From the NCBI GenBank assembly GCA_000149225.2, contig CM000694.1, positions 1,365,623 to 1,429,622 of the forward strand: 64,000 nt of DNA. The letters run 5' to 3'. Numbering within the stretch: the stretch's first letter is position 1; each line of letters begins with the position of its first letter. Positions 30,239 through 39,143 of this stretch are shown here, one piece after another. The position numbers were made by a program, and so were the translations under genes. The stretch comes from Lachancea kluyveri NRRL Y-12651. Taxonomy: Eukaryota > Ascomycota > Saccharomycetes > Saccharomycetales > Saccharomycetaceae. The notes under the pieces were generated by a model. It saw nothing but the letters and a program-made list of their open reading frames with translations. It had not been told where the DNA came from and did not search any database.

Positions 30239-31084
30239 CACCCATTTCTCACGGCCAAGTAATCAGTTACAACAGGCCATGTTTCTAACGATCTTTCCAC
30301 TGCACACATGTGTATTTTCAGTCGCAAATACAAAGGCTGTACGTGTATATACTTTTATTGATCTGTAACTTGATTAGTTTACTTTACCCTCAATCGACTT
30401 ATGAGATTTTTAAAAGCTGCTGCTACGATACACACATAGGAGGCCGTTATTTTACTAGCCAATTGAGGCTTGCTACATAGATACCGTTCATTGAGCCAAA
30501 TACGTGCTTGGTGGAACATGAGAGATGGCAATTTATCTATAAGACATTTCATTTTAGCAGTATTGAAAAAATTGCAAGGGTAATACTACTAGACATGCAT
30601 TCACCTAAGTGTTTTTGCGATAAAACCAAATTTAGGCTAATAATGCACTTAGCGCGAAGCAAGGACAATTAAAAACTAGCTTATTACTCGCAAATATTTT
30701 TGGATGTTTTACAGTTATTATTCTACAATTTATTGAGATATCAAAGCACATTCAATTATTTATTTTTCCTTATGGCATGAACATGTCTCAACATGGATTT
30801 GGCTGCAGTTTTTGATTACAAGCCTTTTGGTGAGTCCTTTAACACTTGATTAATGGCAGTATCCAGTAATAGTAACGCTTACGCAGTTATTTCGGTCGGC
30901 ACAGTGTACAGATTCTCGGTGTTAAAATCGCGGCTTTCCACCCAAAAACCCGACCTGGCGGTCATTGAAAAAATGGGATGGAAAGGTTTGAAATATCAAT
31001 GAGGTTGAGAAATTTGAAGGTATTACTAATCCGCATCCTAAACTCTCACTTCTCCCATCTCAGGCAACCTAGAAAAGCATTATC
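30239..31084. promoter_or_regulatory. Gap between LTR and YCF1, YCF1 promoter
   Basis: About 850 bp without a supported gene. The first 25 bp repeat the LTR end (TTTCTCAC occurs twice, 11 bp apart). The middle is AT-rich and featureless to me. The last 300 bp should be the YCF1 promoter, with a Yap-type site. S. cerevisiae has only a dubious frame at this place (YDR136C). Confidence 0.35.
31023..31029 (+). promoter_or_regulatory. Yap1-type response element upstream of YCF1
   Basis: TTACTAA, the Yap consensus (TTAC/GTAA type), lies 56-62 bp before the YCF1 start. Yap1 control of YCF1 in response to cadmium and oxidants is established in S. cerevisiae. Occupancy here is inferred from the motif. 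Confidence 0.5.
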
Positions 31085-34000
31085 ATGCTTCAAAGTGGTA
31101 ATTCAACAGTCAGTGAACCCTCGTTGATATGTCTGTTGTGTAAGAACAAAGAAGGATTTGGTCCTATATCCTTCTATGGGGACTTCACACAATGTTTTAT
31201 CAACGGTGTGCTTTTAAATTTCGCTGCTTTACTCATGTTAATATTTGGGACTAGAGAACTGGTTAAATTATGTCGGGTTCCGCACTCAGGTATCAAATAT
31301 AGGAGGAATTGGTTGATTGTATCTAGGATTTCCCTGGTGCTGTTGCAAGTTTTCTTCGTTGCTGTTGCTTCTCTTAAAACTACTCAACCGTACCAAGATG
31401 CTACTGTTGTATCCCAAAATGTGTTGACTTTTCTTTCACTTTTTGTCGCCTTATGTCTTCATTGGGTCGAGTACCATAGATCAAGCGTATCTAATGGCGT
31501 TCTGTTATTCTACTGGCTTTTTGAGGCCGTATTTAATTTCCTAAAGGGGATGAATTTTATGATCAGGCATGCCTATGAAGGTCAGTGGCCAGTTGATCAT
31601 CCTTTGTTTGTTTTGACTGCCTTTGGAACCATCAATTCTGTGCTCATTTTACTGCTCGAAGCCTTACCTGAAAAACCTAAGATGCCTTATCAGGAAATCA
31701 TGGAATATTCTAAGAGAAAGAGAAGTCCATACGACAGTGCGAATATCTTTTCAAAGATTTCTTTTTCATGGATGACAGAATTGATGAAAACCGGTTATAA
31801 AAAGTATTTGACAGAAACAGACCTATACAAACTACCGCATAACTTTGGCAGTGCTAGGATCTCTGAAAGATTTTCTCGTAACTGGAGTGCTCAAGTGAAA
31901 CACAAGTCAAACCCATCTTTAACATGGGCGCTTTTGCGGACTTTTGGTTCGAAAATGATCTTTGGTGCCTTGTTAAAAGTAGTTCATGACATCTTGGCGT
32001 TCAGTCAGCCACAATTGTTGAGAATTCTGATCAAATTCGCTTCCGACTATACAGATGGGGCCAATTTAGTAAAAAAACCTATCGTAAAGGGCTTCATTTT
32101 GTCTGTTGCGATGTTCCTTGTGAGTATCGTTCAAACTTCAGTTTTGCATCAGTATTTTTTGATTTCATTTGATACGGGTATGAACATCAAAAGTGGGTTG
32201 ACTTCTGTGATCTATAAAAAATCTCTCGTCCTATCAAATGAAGCCTCGGGCTTATCCTCTACTGGTGATATCGTGAATCTGATGAGCGTTGATGTGCAGA
32301 GATTACAAGATCTTACTCAATGGGGTCAAATTATTTGGTCAGGACCATTTCAAATAATCTTGTGTCTGATTTCTCTTTACAGCTTGTTGGGACCATGTAT
32401 GTGGGTTGGTGTTATTATCATGGTTGTCATGATCCCAATCAATTCTATTATTATGAAATATCAAAAGAATTTACAAAAGATTCAGATGAAAAACAAAGAT
32501 GAGAGAACCAGAGTCATCAGTGAAATATTAAACAATATCAAGTCTTTGAAGTTATATGCATGGGAGGTTCCTTACAAAAAGAAATTGGACTATGTAAGAA
32601 ATGAAAAGGAATTGAAAAACTTGACCAAGATGGGCTGCACTCTAGCATTGGCTAGTTTCCAATTTAATATCGTGCCATTCCTTGTTTCGTGTTCCACTTT
32701 TGCTGTTTTCGTAATGACTCAAAAGGGTAGAGCATTAACTACTGACTTGGTCTTCCCTGCTTTGACTTTGTTCAACTTATTGTCCTTCCCATTGGCAGTT
32801 GTTCCTAACGCGATCACTTCTTTTATCGAAGCATCAGTGTCCGTGAACAGATTGCACTCTTTCTTAACAAACGAAGAATTGCAAAAGGACTCGGTTTCAC
32901 GTGAACCAAGTGTCACAAGTAAAGGTGATATTGCAGTTAAAGTCGGAGGTGATGCTACTTTCCTATGGCAGCGTAAACCCGAGTATAAGGTTGCCTTAAA
33001 GAACATTAACTTTCAAGCCAAAAAAGGTGAATTAACCTGTATTGTCGGAAGAGTTGGTAGTGGTAAGAGTGCATTGATTCAAAGTATCCTAGGTGATTTG
33101 TTTAGAGTTAAGGGTTTTGCTACGATTCATGGTAGTGTCGCATATGTTTCACAGATCCCTTGGATTATGAATGGTACTGTTAAGGAAAACATTTTATTTG
33201 GTCACAAGTATGATCCTAGTTTTTATGAGAAGACGGTAAAAGCCTGTGCCTTAAACGTTGATTTATCTATCTTACCTCAAGGTGATCAGACTTTGGTTGG
33301 TGAAAAAGGGATTTCTTTGTCTGGCGGTCAAAAGGCTCGTCTGTCTTTGGCTAGGGCTGTTTACTCCAGAGCAGATACCTACCTGTTAGATGACCCATTG
33401 GCTGCAGTAGATGAACATGTTGCAAAGCATTTGGTTGATAACGTATTAGGTGTTACTGGCTTATTGCACTCGAAAACTAAAGTCTTGGCTACCAACAAGA
33501 TCACCGTGTTATCTATCGCAGACTCTATTGCATTGTTAGAAAATGGTGAAATTGTTCAACAAGGTTCTTACGATGAAGTTGTTCGGGATGATGGATCCGC
33601 GTTGTCTAAATTAATTCACGAATACGGTAAGGGCAACTCTAAAAGCGAAGAACGAGAATCTTCGGAGAATAGTACTGTTTCGGAGGAACGTATCGACTTA
33701 AAAAAGTTGGACAGTAAAGATTTACTTGACGTCACAGACTTACAAAGTTTGAGGAGAGCCAGTAATGCAACTTTGGGTAGCATTGGATTCGGAGATGAAG
33801 ATCAACCTGATAGAAAGGAGCATCGTGAACAAGGCAAAGTGAAGTGGGATATTTATTTGGAATATGCCAAGGCCTGTAACCCCAGACACGTTATTGTTTT
33901 CATTTGCTTTATCATTTTATCTATGCTCCTATCTGTTATGGGTAATTTTTGGTTGAAACATTGGTCCGAAGTTAACACTCGATATGACTACAATCCCAAT

Positions 34001-35584
34001 GCCGGAAAGTATCTAGGCATATACTTTGCTTTGGGTATCGGTTCAGCTCTATCGACGTTGGTTCAAACCGTGGTTTTGTGGGTCTTCTGTACAATCCATG
34101 GTTCCAGATACCTACACGATGCCATGGCGTCCTCTGTTTTAAGGGCGCCAATGTCCTTTTTTGAAACTACGCCAATCGGCCGCATTTTGAACAGATTTTC
34201 AAATGATATTTACAAAGTTGATGAATTGTTGGGTAGAACATTTTCACAATTTTTTGTCAATGTTGTCAAAGTTACATTCACTATCGTTGTGATCTGTACA
34301 TCTACTTGGCAGTTTATCCTTGTCGTTTTGCCTTTGAGTGTCTTGTACATCTACTACCAACAGTATTACTTGAGAACTTCTAGAGAGTTGCGTCGGTTGG
34401 ATTCTGTCACTAGGTCTCCTATATATGCGCATTTCCAAGAAACTTTGGGTGGTGTTAGCACGATCAGGGGGTATGGGCAACAGAAAAGATTTGCCCATAT
34501 CAACCAAGCCCGTATTGATAATAACATGAGTGCCTTTTATCCCGCTGTTAACGCTAACCGCTGGTTGGCTTTTAGATTGGAATTTCTTGGCTCTATAATT
34601 ATTTTGGGTGCGGCCACACTATCAGTCTTTAGGCTAAAACAGGGCACTTTGACTGCAGGTATGATTGGTTTGTCTTTGAGTTATGCTCTACAAATTACAC
34701 AATCATTAAACTGGATTGTCAGAATGACCGTTGAGGTTGAGACTAATATTGTTTCTGTGGAAAGAATCAAAGAATACGCTGAATTGAAGCCAGAGGCACC
34801 TGCTATTATAGAATCCAGCAGACCACCAAAGGGCTGGCCGTCGCAGGGTGATATTAGATTTGAGCACTACTCAACACGTTATAGACCTGAATTGCAGCTA
34901 ATTCTGAGAGATGTTAATTTGCATATCAAGGCAAGAGAGAAGGTCGGCATTGTCGGTAGAACAGGAGCTGGTAAATCTTCGTTGACTTTGGCCTTATTCA
35001 GAATCATTGAGGCGGCAGAGGGACACATTTTCATTGATGGTCTGTCTACTGACACGATTGGACTGGCTGATCTGAGACATAAGTTGTCTATTATCCCACA
35101 GGACTCCCAAGTATTTGCAGGTACTCTCAGAGAAAACGTGGATCCCACAGAAGAGTTTACAGATGAGGAGATTTGGCATGCTTTGGAATTGTCCCACTTG
35201 AAAGAACATGTGATGAGCATGGGAAACGATGGATTGCAAACAATGTTGACTGAATGCGGTAGTAACTTGAGCGTTGGTCAGAGGCAACTGTTGTGTTTGG
35301 CACGTGCACTATTGATTCCATCCAAGATTTTAGTCTTAGACGAGGCTACTGCTGCTGTCGATGTTGAAACGGACCGCGTAATTCAAGAAACCATAAGAAC
35401 TGCGTTCAAAAATCGTACAATTCTGACGATTGCCCATAGAATTAACACTATCATGGATAGTGACAAAATTATTGTATTAAACGAGGGCCAGGTTGCTGAG
35501 TTTGACACGCCAGAAAACTTGTTGCAAAGACCAGATTCTTTGTTCTATTCGCTCTGCAAAGAAGCCGGGTTGACTAGAGATTGA
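31085..35584 (+). CDS. YCF1: Vacuolar glutathione S-conjugate ABC transporter (cadmium factor)
   Basis: A 1499-residue ABCC/MRP-type transporter (S. cerevisiae 1515) that pumps glutathione conjugates, bis-glutathionato-cadmium and similar adducts into the vacuole. It has the N-terminal five-helix TMD0 and L0 linker (about 1-270), TMD1, NBD1, a regulatory linker, TMD2 and NBD2. NBD1 shows Walker A GRVGSGKS (655-662), signature LSGGQ and Walker B YLLDDP. NBD2 shows GRTGAGKS (1291-1298), LSVGQ and VLDEAT. The linker keeps RRASNAT with Ser893 and Thr896, the equivalents of the phosphorylated Ser908 and Thr911. It is convergent with HOG1. Confidence 0.97.
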   Translation: MLQSGNSTVSEPSLICLLCKNKEGFGPISFYGDFTQCFINGVLLNFAALLMLIFGTRELVKLCRVPHSGIKYRRNWLIVSRISLVLLQVFFVAVASLKTTQPYQDATVVSQNVLTFLSLFVALCLHWVEYHRSSVSNGVLLFYWLFEAVFNFLKGMNFMIRHAYEGQWPVDHPLFVLTAFGTINSVLILLLEALPEKPKMPYQEIMEYSKRKRSPYDSANIFSKISFSWMTELMKTGYKKYLTETDLYKLPHNFGSARISERFSRNWSAQVKHKSNPSLTWALLRTFGSKMIFGALLKVVHDILAFSQPQLLRILIKFASDYTDGANLVKKPIVKGFILSVAMFLVSIVQTSVLHQYFLISFDTGMNIKSGLTSVIYKKSLVLSNEASGLSSTGDIVNLMSVDVQRLQDLTQWGQIIWSGPFQIILCLISLYSLLGPCMWVGVIIMVVMIPINSIIMKYQKNLQKIQMKNKDERTRVISEILNNIKSLKLYAWEVPYKKKLDYVRNEKELKNLTKMGCTLALASFQFNIVPFLVSCSTFAVFVMTQKGRALTTDLVFPALTLFNLLSFPLAVVPNAITSFIEASVSVNRLHSFLTNEELQKDSVSREPSVTSKGDIAVKVGGDATFLWQRKPEYKVALKNINFQAKKGELTCIVGRVGSGKSALIQSILGDLFRVKGFATIHGSVAYVSQIPWIMNGTVKENILFGHKYDPSFYEKTVKACALNVDLSILPQGDQTLVGEKGISLSGGQKARLSLARAVYSRADTYLLDDPLAAVDEHVAKHLVDNVLGVTGLLHSKTKVLATNKITVLSIADSIALLENGEIVQQGSYDEVVRDDGSALSKLIHEYGKGNSKSEERESSENSTVSEERIDLKKLDSKDLLDVTDLQSLRRASNATLGSIGFGDEDQPDRKEHREQGKVKWDIYLEYAKACNPRHVIVFICFIILSMLLSVMGNFWLKHWSEVNTRYDYNPNAGKYLGIYFALGIGSALSTLVQTVVLWVFCTIHGSRYLHDAMASSVLRAPMSFFETTPIGRILNRFSNDIYKVDELLGRTFSQFFVNVVKVTFTIVVICTSTWQFILVVLPLSVLYIYYQQYYLRTSRELRRLDSVTRSPIYAHFQETLGGVSTIRGYGQQKRFAHINQARIDNNMSAFYPAVNANRWLAFRLEFLGSIIILGAATLSVFRLKQGTLTAGMIGLSLSYALQITQSLNWIVRMTVEVETNIVSVERIKEYAELKPEAPAIIESSRPPKGWPSQGDIRFEHYSTRYRPELQLILRDVNLHIKAREKVGIVGRTGAGKSSLTLALFRIIEAAEGHIFIDGLSTDTIGLADLRHKLSIIPQDSQVFAGTLRENVDPTEEFTDEEIWHALELSHLKEHVMSMGNDGLQTMLTECGSNLSVGQRQLLCLARALLIPSKILVLDEATAAVDVETDRVIQETIRTAFKNRTILTIAHRINTIMDSDKIIVLNEGQVAEFDTPENLLQRPDSLFYSLCKEAGLTRD

Positions 35585-36004
35585 ATTACCAAGATATAGT
35601 CTAGTGTTAGATTCTGTAATTGACTCTAAGAACATTTTCGATGCTCCCTTTGTTTCTTCCCTCTGACGTGCTTGTTAAGTGGGAATTTGGTTTGCCAAGA
35701 GTACGGTCTAGATTATGTGATATTCAAGGCTAGAACTCCTTCTTAAGCTCTTGGGGGGAACATGGCTATTTGCTGTCTAAAAATACAGAGGCAAGAACAA
35801 AGTGAAAATGTAAAGTTAAATGAAACTAAAGAGACTGTAGCATCATCCCCTTTTCCTTCCCCCTAGTTTTCGAGTTTGTATCAGGTGTTTACTTTTTTAA
35901 ACTTTTAGCTTTTGCATTCTTTTCTTGTTTTTTTTTTTTATTTTTTCTCTTTTTCTAAAAAAAAAATATTCTTTTACTTTATCTACGGTTTATCTACAAA
36001 CCAA
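35585..36004. terminator. Convergent 3' region of YCF1 and HOG1
   Basis: A 420-bp stretch between two converging genes. T-rich and A-rich runs at about 35890-35970 are typical yeast 3'-end signals. I see no RNA gene or repeat. Confidence 0.35.
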
Positions 36005-37309
36005 CTATTGGAACTCTGTAGCGTATTGAGCTGCCTGGTTAGCATATTCATTTAAGGTGTCATTCTGTTGTCCTTGCCCTTGTGCTTGTGCTTGTACTTG
36101 TGTTTGTGCTTGTGTTTGGTCGTTAACATTTTGAGGAGTTTGGTCGTTACTTTGCTGTTGTTGTTGCTGATGATGATGTTGTTGTTGCTGCTGTTGAGCC
36201 GCCTGAGCCGCAGCGGTTGCAGCAGCAACTTGATCATCGAATGTAGCGTTTGGATCTATTTGGTTGTTTCCAATTTGGTGGAAATCTAAGATTTCAGAAT
36301 ACATCATTACGCGCCATGTGTCCACTGGTAGATCGGCGTCATTGAAATTCCAGTCAAACTTCGCTTCAGCGACCGGTTCGTCTGTTGGGTCATGGTACGG
36401 AGACAAGTAAGGATGCGCAAGAGCATCGGCGGCGGTAATTCTTTTCTTTGGATCGAATACCAACATCTTTTCGAGTAAATCGACGGCTTCTGGTTCGACA
36501 TTTTTAAAACGTTCGGAAAAGGAAACAGGCTCTCTATGTGGTAAGGAGGTGACAAACTTCAATGTATTTTCCGAACAGATGGTGTTTATAACGTCTTCCG
36601 GAGGAGACCCTAGCAAATCGGTGATGATGGAAAATTGGTGAACATGATCTTTTCCTGGGAATAGAGGTTTGCCCTCGATCATCTCTGCAAAGATACAACC
36701 AGCGGACCAAATATCGACCTCAACGTTATATTTTTGCCAGGTCAACATGATCTCTGGAGCTCTGTAATAACGGGTGGAGACGTAACCCGTCATTTGGGGA
36801 TCCTGGATTCTCGCTAGACCAAAGTCACAGATCTTCAAGTCACAGTTTTCATTGATAAGGATGTTGCTCGGTTTCAAGTCTCTGTGGATGACGCCCGCGG
36901 AATGGACATACTTTAGACCTCTTAGAATTTGATAAAGAAAGTATTGAACAAATTGTTTCTCCAAGGGTCTTGTTTGAAGTAGACGATGCAAATCTGTGCC
37001 TTGCAATTCTGTGACAAAGTAAATGTCTTCAAGTGGCGAAAGGAAGATATCTTCTAGACAAATTAGGTTTTCGTGCCTCAAATGCTTCAGCAACTTCAAT
37101 TCTCTGTATGTTCTTTTAGCAAGCACTGCAGTCGAGAACGGCTTCATGATCTTCTTGATGGCGACGGGTTGGCTAGTGTAGGTATCTGTGGCAGAGCAAA
37201 CCAACCCGAACGCACCCATACCGACTGGATTAAGGTCAGTGTAGCGGTTGGTGATTTCAAAGACAGTGCCAAAGATCTGGGTCCTGATGAATTCCTCGTG
37301 GGTAGCCAT
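36005..37309 (-). CDS. HOG1: p38-type osmostress MAP kinase Hog1
   Basis: The terminal kinase of the high-osmolarity glycerol pathway, acting in cytosol and nucleus. The 434 residues match the yeast protein (435). The ATP lysine is Lys52 (VAIKK), the catalytic Asp144 lies in HRDLKPSN, the DFG motif is at 162-164 and the activation-loop TGY is Thr174-Gly-Tyr176, as in Hog1. The common docking and Pbs2-binding regions follow the catalytic domain. The C-terminal tail (about 355-434) is Gln/Ala-rich low complexity with a QHHHQ run, and is the most divergent part. An antisense glutamine-codon repeat explains the leucine-rich frames on the other strand. Confidence 0.98.
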   Translation of the reverse strand: MATHEEFIRTQIFGTVFEITNRYTDLNPVGMGAFGLVCSATDTYTSQPVAIKKIMKPFSTAVLAKRTYRELKLLKHLRHENLICLEDIFLSPLEDIYFVTELQGTDLHRLLQTRPLEKQFVQYFLYQILRGLKYVHSAGVIHRDLKPSNILINENCDLKICDFGLARIQDPQMTGYVSTRYYRAPEIMLTWQKYNVEVDIWSAGCIFAEMIEGKPLFPGKDHVHQFSIITDLLGSPPEDVINTICSENTLKFVTSLPHREPVSFSERFKNVEPEAVDLLEKMLVFDPKKRITAADALAHPYLSPYHDPTDEPVAEAKFDWNFNDADLPVDTWRVMMYSEILDFHQIGNNQIDPNATFDDQVAAATAAAQAAQQQQQQHHHQQQQQQSNDQTPQNVNDQTQAQTQVQAQAQGQGQQNDTLNEYANQAAQYATEFQ

Positions 37310-37582
37310 TGCTTTCCTAGAGAGTCTTTGTCTGTTCCTTTGTTTGCTTGCTCAAAATGCTGAGGTAAAAGTAGCGAATTTGTTTTTTTGGGGAGGGGGG
37401 TGGTTAGCAGGTGTTTGGAAAGCAATAGTCGAAAACCGATTAGCAAACAGATCTGCAAAAATTTGTCTGATCCTTTCTTTTTCAATTCCGCCTCCCCTCT
37501 GCTGCTTCTGAGTAAGAGGAACAAAAGAGGCCAAATTCTGAATTTGGAGCCCACGACGCATGGGGTAGCCGACTAATTGGAC

Positions 37583-37589
37583 CGGGTAA
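37583..37589 (-). promoter_or_regulatory. Reb1-type site (first of two)
   Basis: CGGGTAA on the plus strand, the reverse complement of the Reb1 core TTACCCG, about 275 bp upstream of HOG1. A second identical core in the same orientation lies 84 bp away. Reb1 is a general regulatory factor that clears nucleosomes. Confidence 0.5.
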
Positions 37590-37619
37590 TACATTTAAAA
37601 AAAAAAAGAACGAGCATAT

Positions 37620-37627
37620 GTCACGTG
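37620..37627 (+). promoter_or_regulatory. Cbf1/CDEI octamer
   Basis: GTCACGTG matches the RTCACRTG consensus of Cbf1 and sits between the two Reb1-type cores. No AT-rich CDEII or CDEIII-like sequence follows, so this is a promoter element and not a centromere. Confidence 0.45.
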
Positions 37628-37666
37628 GTAGAGTCGTGCCGCAGGTCATGTCAGACGTCGGTAGGG

Positions 37667-37673
37667 CGGGTAA
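37667..37673 (-). promoter_or_regulatory. Reb1-type site (second of two)
   Basis: A second CGGGTAA core in the same orientation as the one at 37583, about 360 bp upstream of HOG1, in a G-rich patch. Confidence 0.5.
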
Positions 37674-37965
37674 CAGGGTGGCGGGCGGTTAGCGCTTTCA
37701 TCCCCAGGGACAAGGTTGGGGGAGAAACAGAAGGGCTCACAGTAAACCAGGAAACGAGGTTAACAGCCGTGATAGAGACATGTAAACTTCAACCGTCTTG
37801 TAGAAGTGGTTACACGTGTGTAGGTCTTTTCTTGAAATGTTTTTTTATTTTTTTTTGGTTTCTGATTTTGTTTATAATGTAATGCTTACAGTTAAGTTGA
37901 ATTCAACGATGAGAATTGTGTAAAAAGCTCAAAAGTAACTAAAAAATATAAACATATAAGTGGTA

Positions 37966-37975
37966 GTCACGTGAC
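37966..37975. promoter_or_regulatory. Palindromic Cbf1 site
   Basis: GTCACGTGAC is a perfect 10-bp palindrome containing the Cbf1 octamer on both strands, immediately followed by the GA repeat. Confidence 0.45.
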
Positions 37976-37979
37976 ACAC

Positions 37980-37994
37980 GAGAGAGAGAGAGAG
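37980..37994 (+). repeat. GA dinucleotide repeat
   Basis: About seven GA units in a row, continuing as a purine-only stretch to about 38010. This is a simple repeat in the HOG1-CCW12 promoter region. Confidence 0.85.
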
Positions 37995-38053
37995 AAAGAG
38001 AGGGAAAAATGTGCCAAGTCCGATACAGAGGCCGGTACCGTTGCACGAAAACT

Positions 38054-38076
38054 GTCCATACATGGGATGTATGGAC
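38054..38076. promoter_or_regulatory. Inverted pair of Rap1-like sites
   Basis: GTCCATACAT and ATGTATGGAC are perfect 10-bp inverted arms around GGG. Each arm carries the CCATACAT core of the Rap1 consensus (ACACCCATACATT type), so two Rap1 molecules could bind on opposite strands. The element is about 690 bp upstream of CCW12, an extremely highly expressed gene whose S. cerevisiae promoter also relies on Rap1, as I recall. Confidence 0.5.
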
Positions 38077-38633
38077 GCATCTGCGCAGGCTTCTGGCCTC
38101 CTATGCCTAAATCCAACTCAACTACGAGATTCCCAAGAGCGTATACCCGCAATACGTTGCATAAGAGTAATGCGGGACGGAACCCCGTATGCACTTTACA
38201 AGAGAACAACCAGCAACAGCCGTTAGGAGACGGGAAAAGGTGGGATTCTAGGGCCAGCCGCCTGGGCAGACGCAATGGACTTCCATAAACTGTGCGAAAC
38301 ATAGTATATCGCGGCGATCTTGTACTATTCCTTATCGTTTTTGCCATGGCAATAGCAAGTGTTTACGTTTTTGGCTGTACCTATCCAGATCCTGCTGTGG
38401 GCTATTTACTTTTTGCCGGAAAAGGGACCGTGGTAGCCGATAGTCTAGACCACTTTTGTATGGGGTGTCCGGTCGAGTACTAAAAATAAGTATGAGACCA
38501 AAATGCGCGTCTCCCAGAAATCTACGCACAAGCCTCGCGATTCCTTGTTAGGAACAAGCAAAAACAAAAAAGAAAAAAAATTTCTTGTGGTTTGCCCGCG
38601 CGGGAGGGTCATTCGAGGCTACACAAAAAAAAG

Positions 38634-38641
38634 TATATAAA
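38634..38641 (+). promoter_or_regulatory. TATA box of CCW12
   Basis: TATATAAA fits TATAWAWR and lies about 120 bp before the CCW12 ATG, with a pyrimidine-rich initiation zone between, as is usual for strongly expressed yeast genes. Confidence 0.7.
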
Positions 38642-38759
38642 AGGTGCCAACCAGACTCTTTTCTCTGGTCCATTTGTTCCTTCTCCTTCTACTTCTTTTT
38701 TTCTTCTTACGTCACAGATAAACATATCTTCAGTCACTCGCTTAATAACTAAATCAGAA

Positions 38760-39143
38760 ATGCAATTCTCTACCGTCGCTACCGTCGCTGCTGTCGCCGC
38801 CGTCGCCTCTGCCGCTGCTAACTCCACCGTCACCGTTTCCCAAAACTCTACCACTTTGGTTACCGTTACCCACTGTGAAGAAGACGCTTGTTCCGAATCC
38901 GTCTCTCCAGCTTTGGTTTCCACTGCCACTGTTACCGTTAACGATGTCGTTACCGAATACACCACCTGGTGCCCATTGCCAACCACCGAAGCTCCAACCA
39001 CTGAAGCTCCAACCCACGCCCCAACCAACGGTACCACCTCTGCTAAGCCAACTTCTACCGTCTCCACCTACACTGGTGCTGCCGCTAAGGCTTTGCCAGC
39101 TGCTGGTGCTTTGGTTGCCGGTGCCGCTGCTTTGTTGTTGTAA
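38760..39143 (+). CDS. CCW12: Covalently linked cell wall mannoprotein Ccw12
   Basis: A 127-residue GPI wall protein. The signal peptide MQFSTVATVAAVAAVASA is nearly that of S. cerevisiae Ccw12. The conserved block with HCEEDACSESVSPALVSTATVTV follows, then YTTWCPL, a Thr/Pro-rich spacer (TTEAPTTEAPT) and the GPI tail AAAKALPAAGAL...AALLL. N-glycosylation sites include the NST near residue 21. Codon use is extremely biased (GCC, GTC, ACC), a mark of very high expression. The open frame extends upstream to 38592, but the signal peptide fixes the start. The S. cerevisiae sister genes are CCW12 (YLR110C) and YDR134C. Confidence 0.97.
   Translation: MQFSTVATVAAVAAVASAAANSTVTVSQNSTTLVTVTHCEEDACSESVSPALVSTATVTVNDVVTEYTTWCPLPTTEAPTTEAPTHAPTNGTTSAKPTSTVSTYTGAAAKALPAAGALVAGAAALLL

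Larger units (their letters stand above)
37310..38759. promoter_or_regulatory. Divergent HOG1/CCW12 regulatory region
   Basis: A 1450-bp intergenic stretch, one of the longest here. Left to right it holds two Reb1-type sites (37583-37589 and 37667-37673), two Cbf1-type sites (37620-37627 and 37966-37975), a GA repeat (37980-37994), an inverted pair of Rap1-like sites (38054-38076) and a TATA box (38634-38641). The region from about 38,090 to 38,480 is less AT-rich than usual for an intergenic stretch. Open frames inside it start without ATG or lack any similarity I can recognise. Confidence 0.5.

Noticed and set aside
30025-30333. Minus-strand 102-codon frame and a plus-strand 62-codon frame near the tRNA
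   Set aside because: Both lie across the solo LTR and its flank and have no independent support as genes.
37577-37882. 101-codon frame upstream of HOG1
   Set aside because: Non-ATG start, low-complexity basic N-terminus, and it crosses Reb1 and Cbf1 sites in a promoter.
37966-38010. Possible centromere (CDEI followed by simple repeat)
   Set aside because: No AT-rich CDEII of the right length and no CDEIII core follows. Gene order also places no centromere here.
38292-38483. 63-codon frame upstream of CCW12
   Set aside because: It begins with GTG. From its first ATG it is 46 codons long with no recognisable similarity. Kept only as part of the GC-rich block finding.
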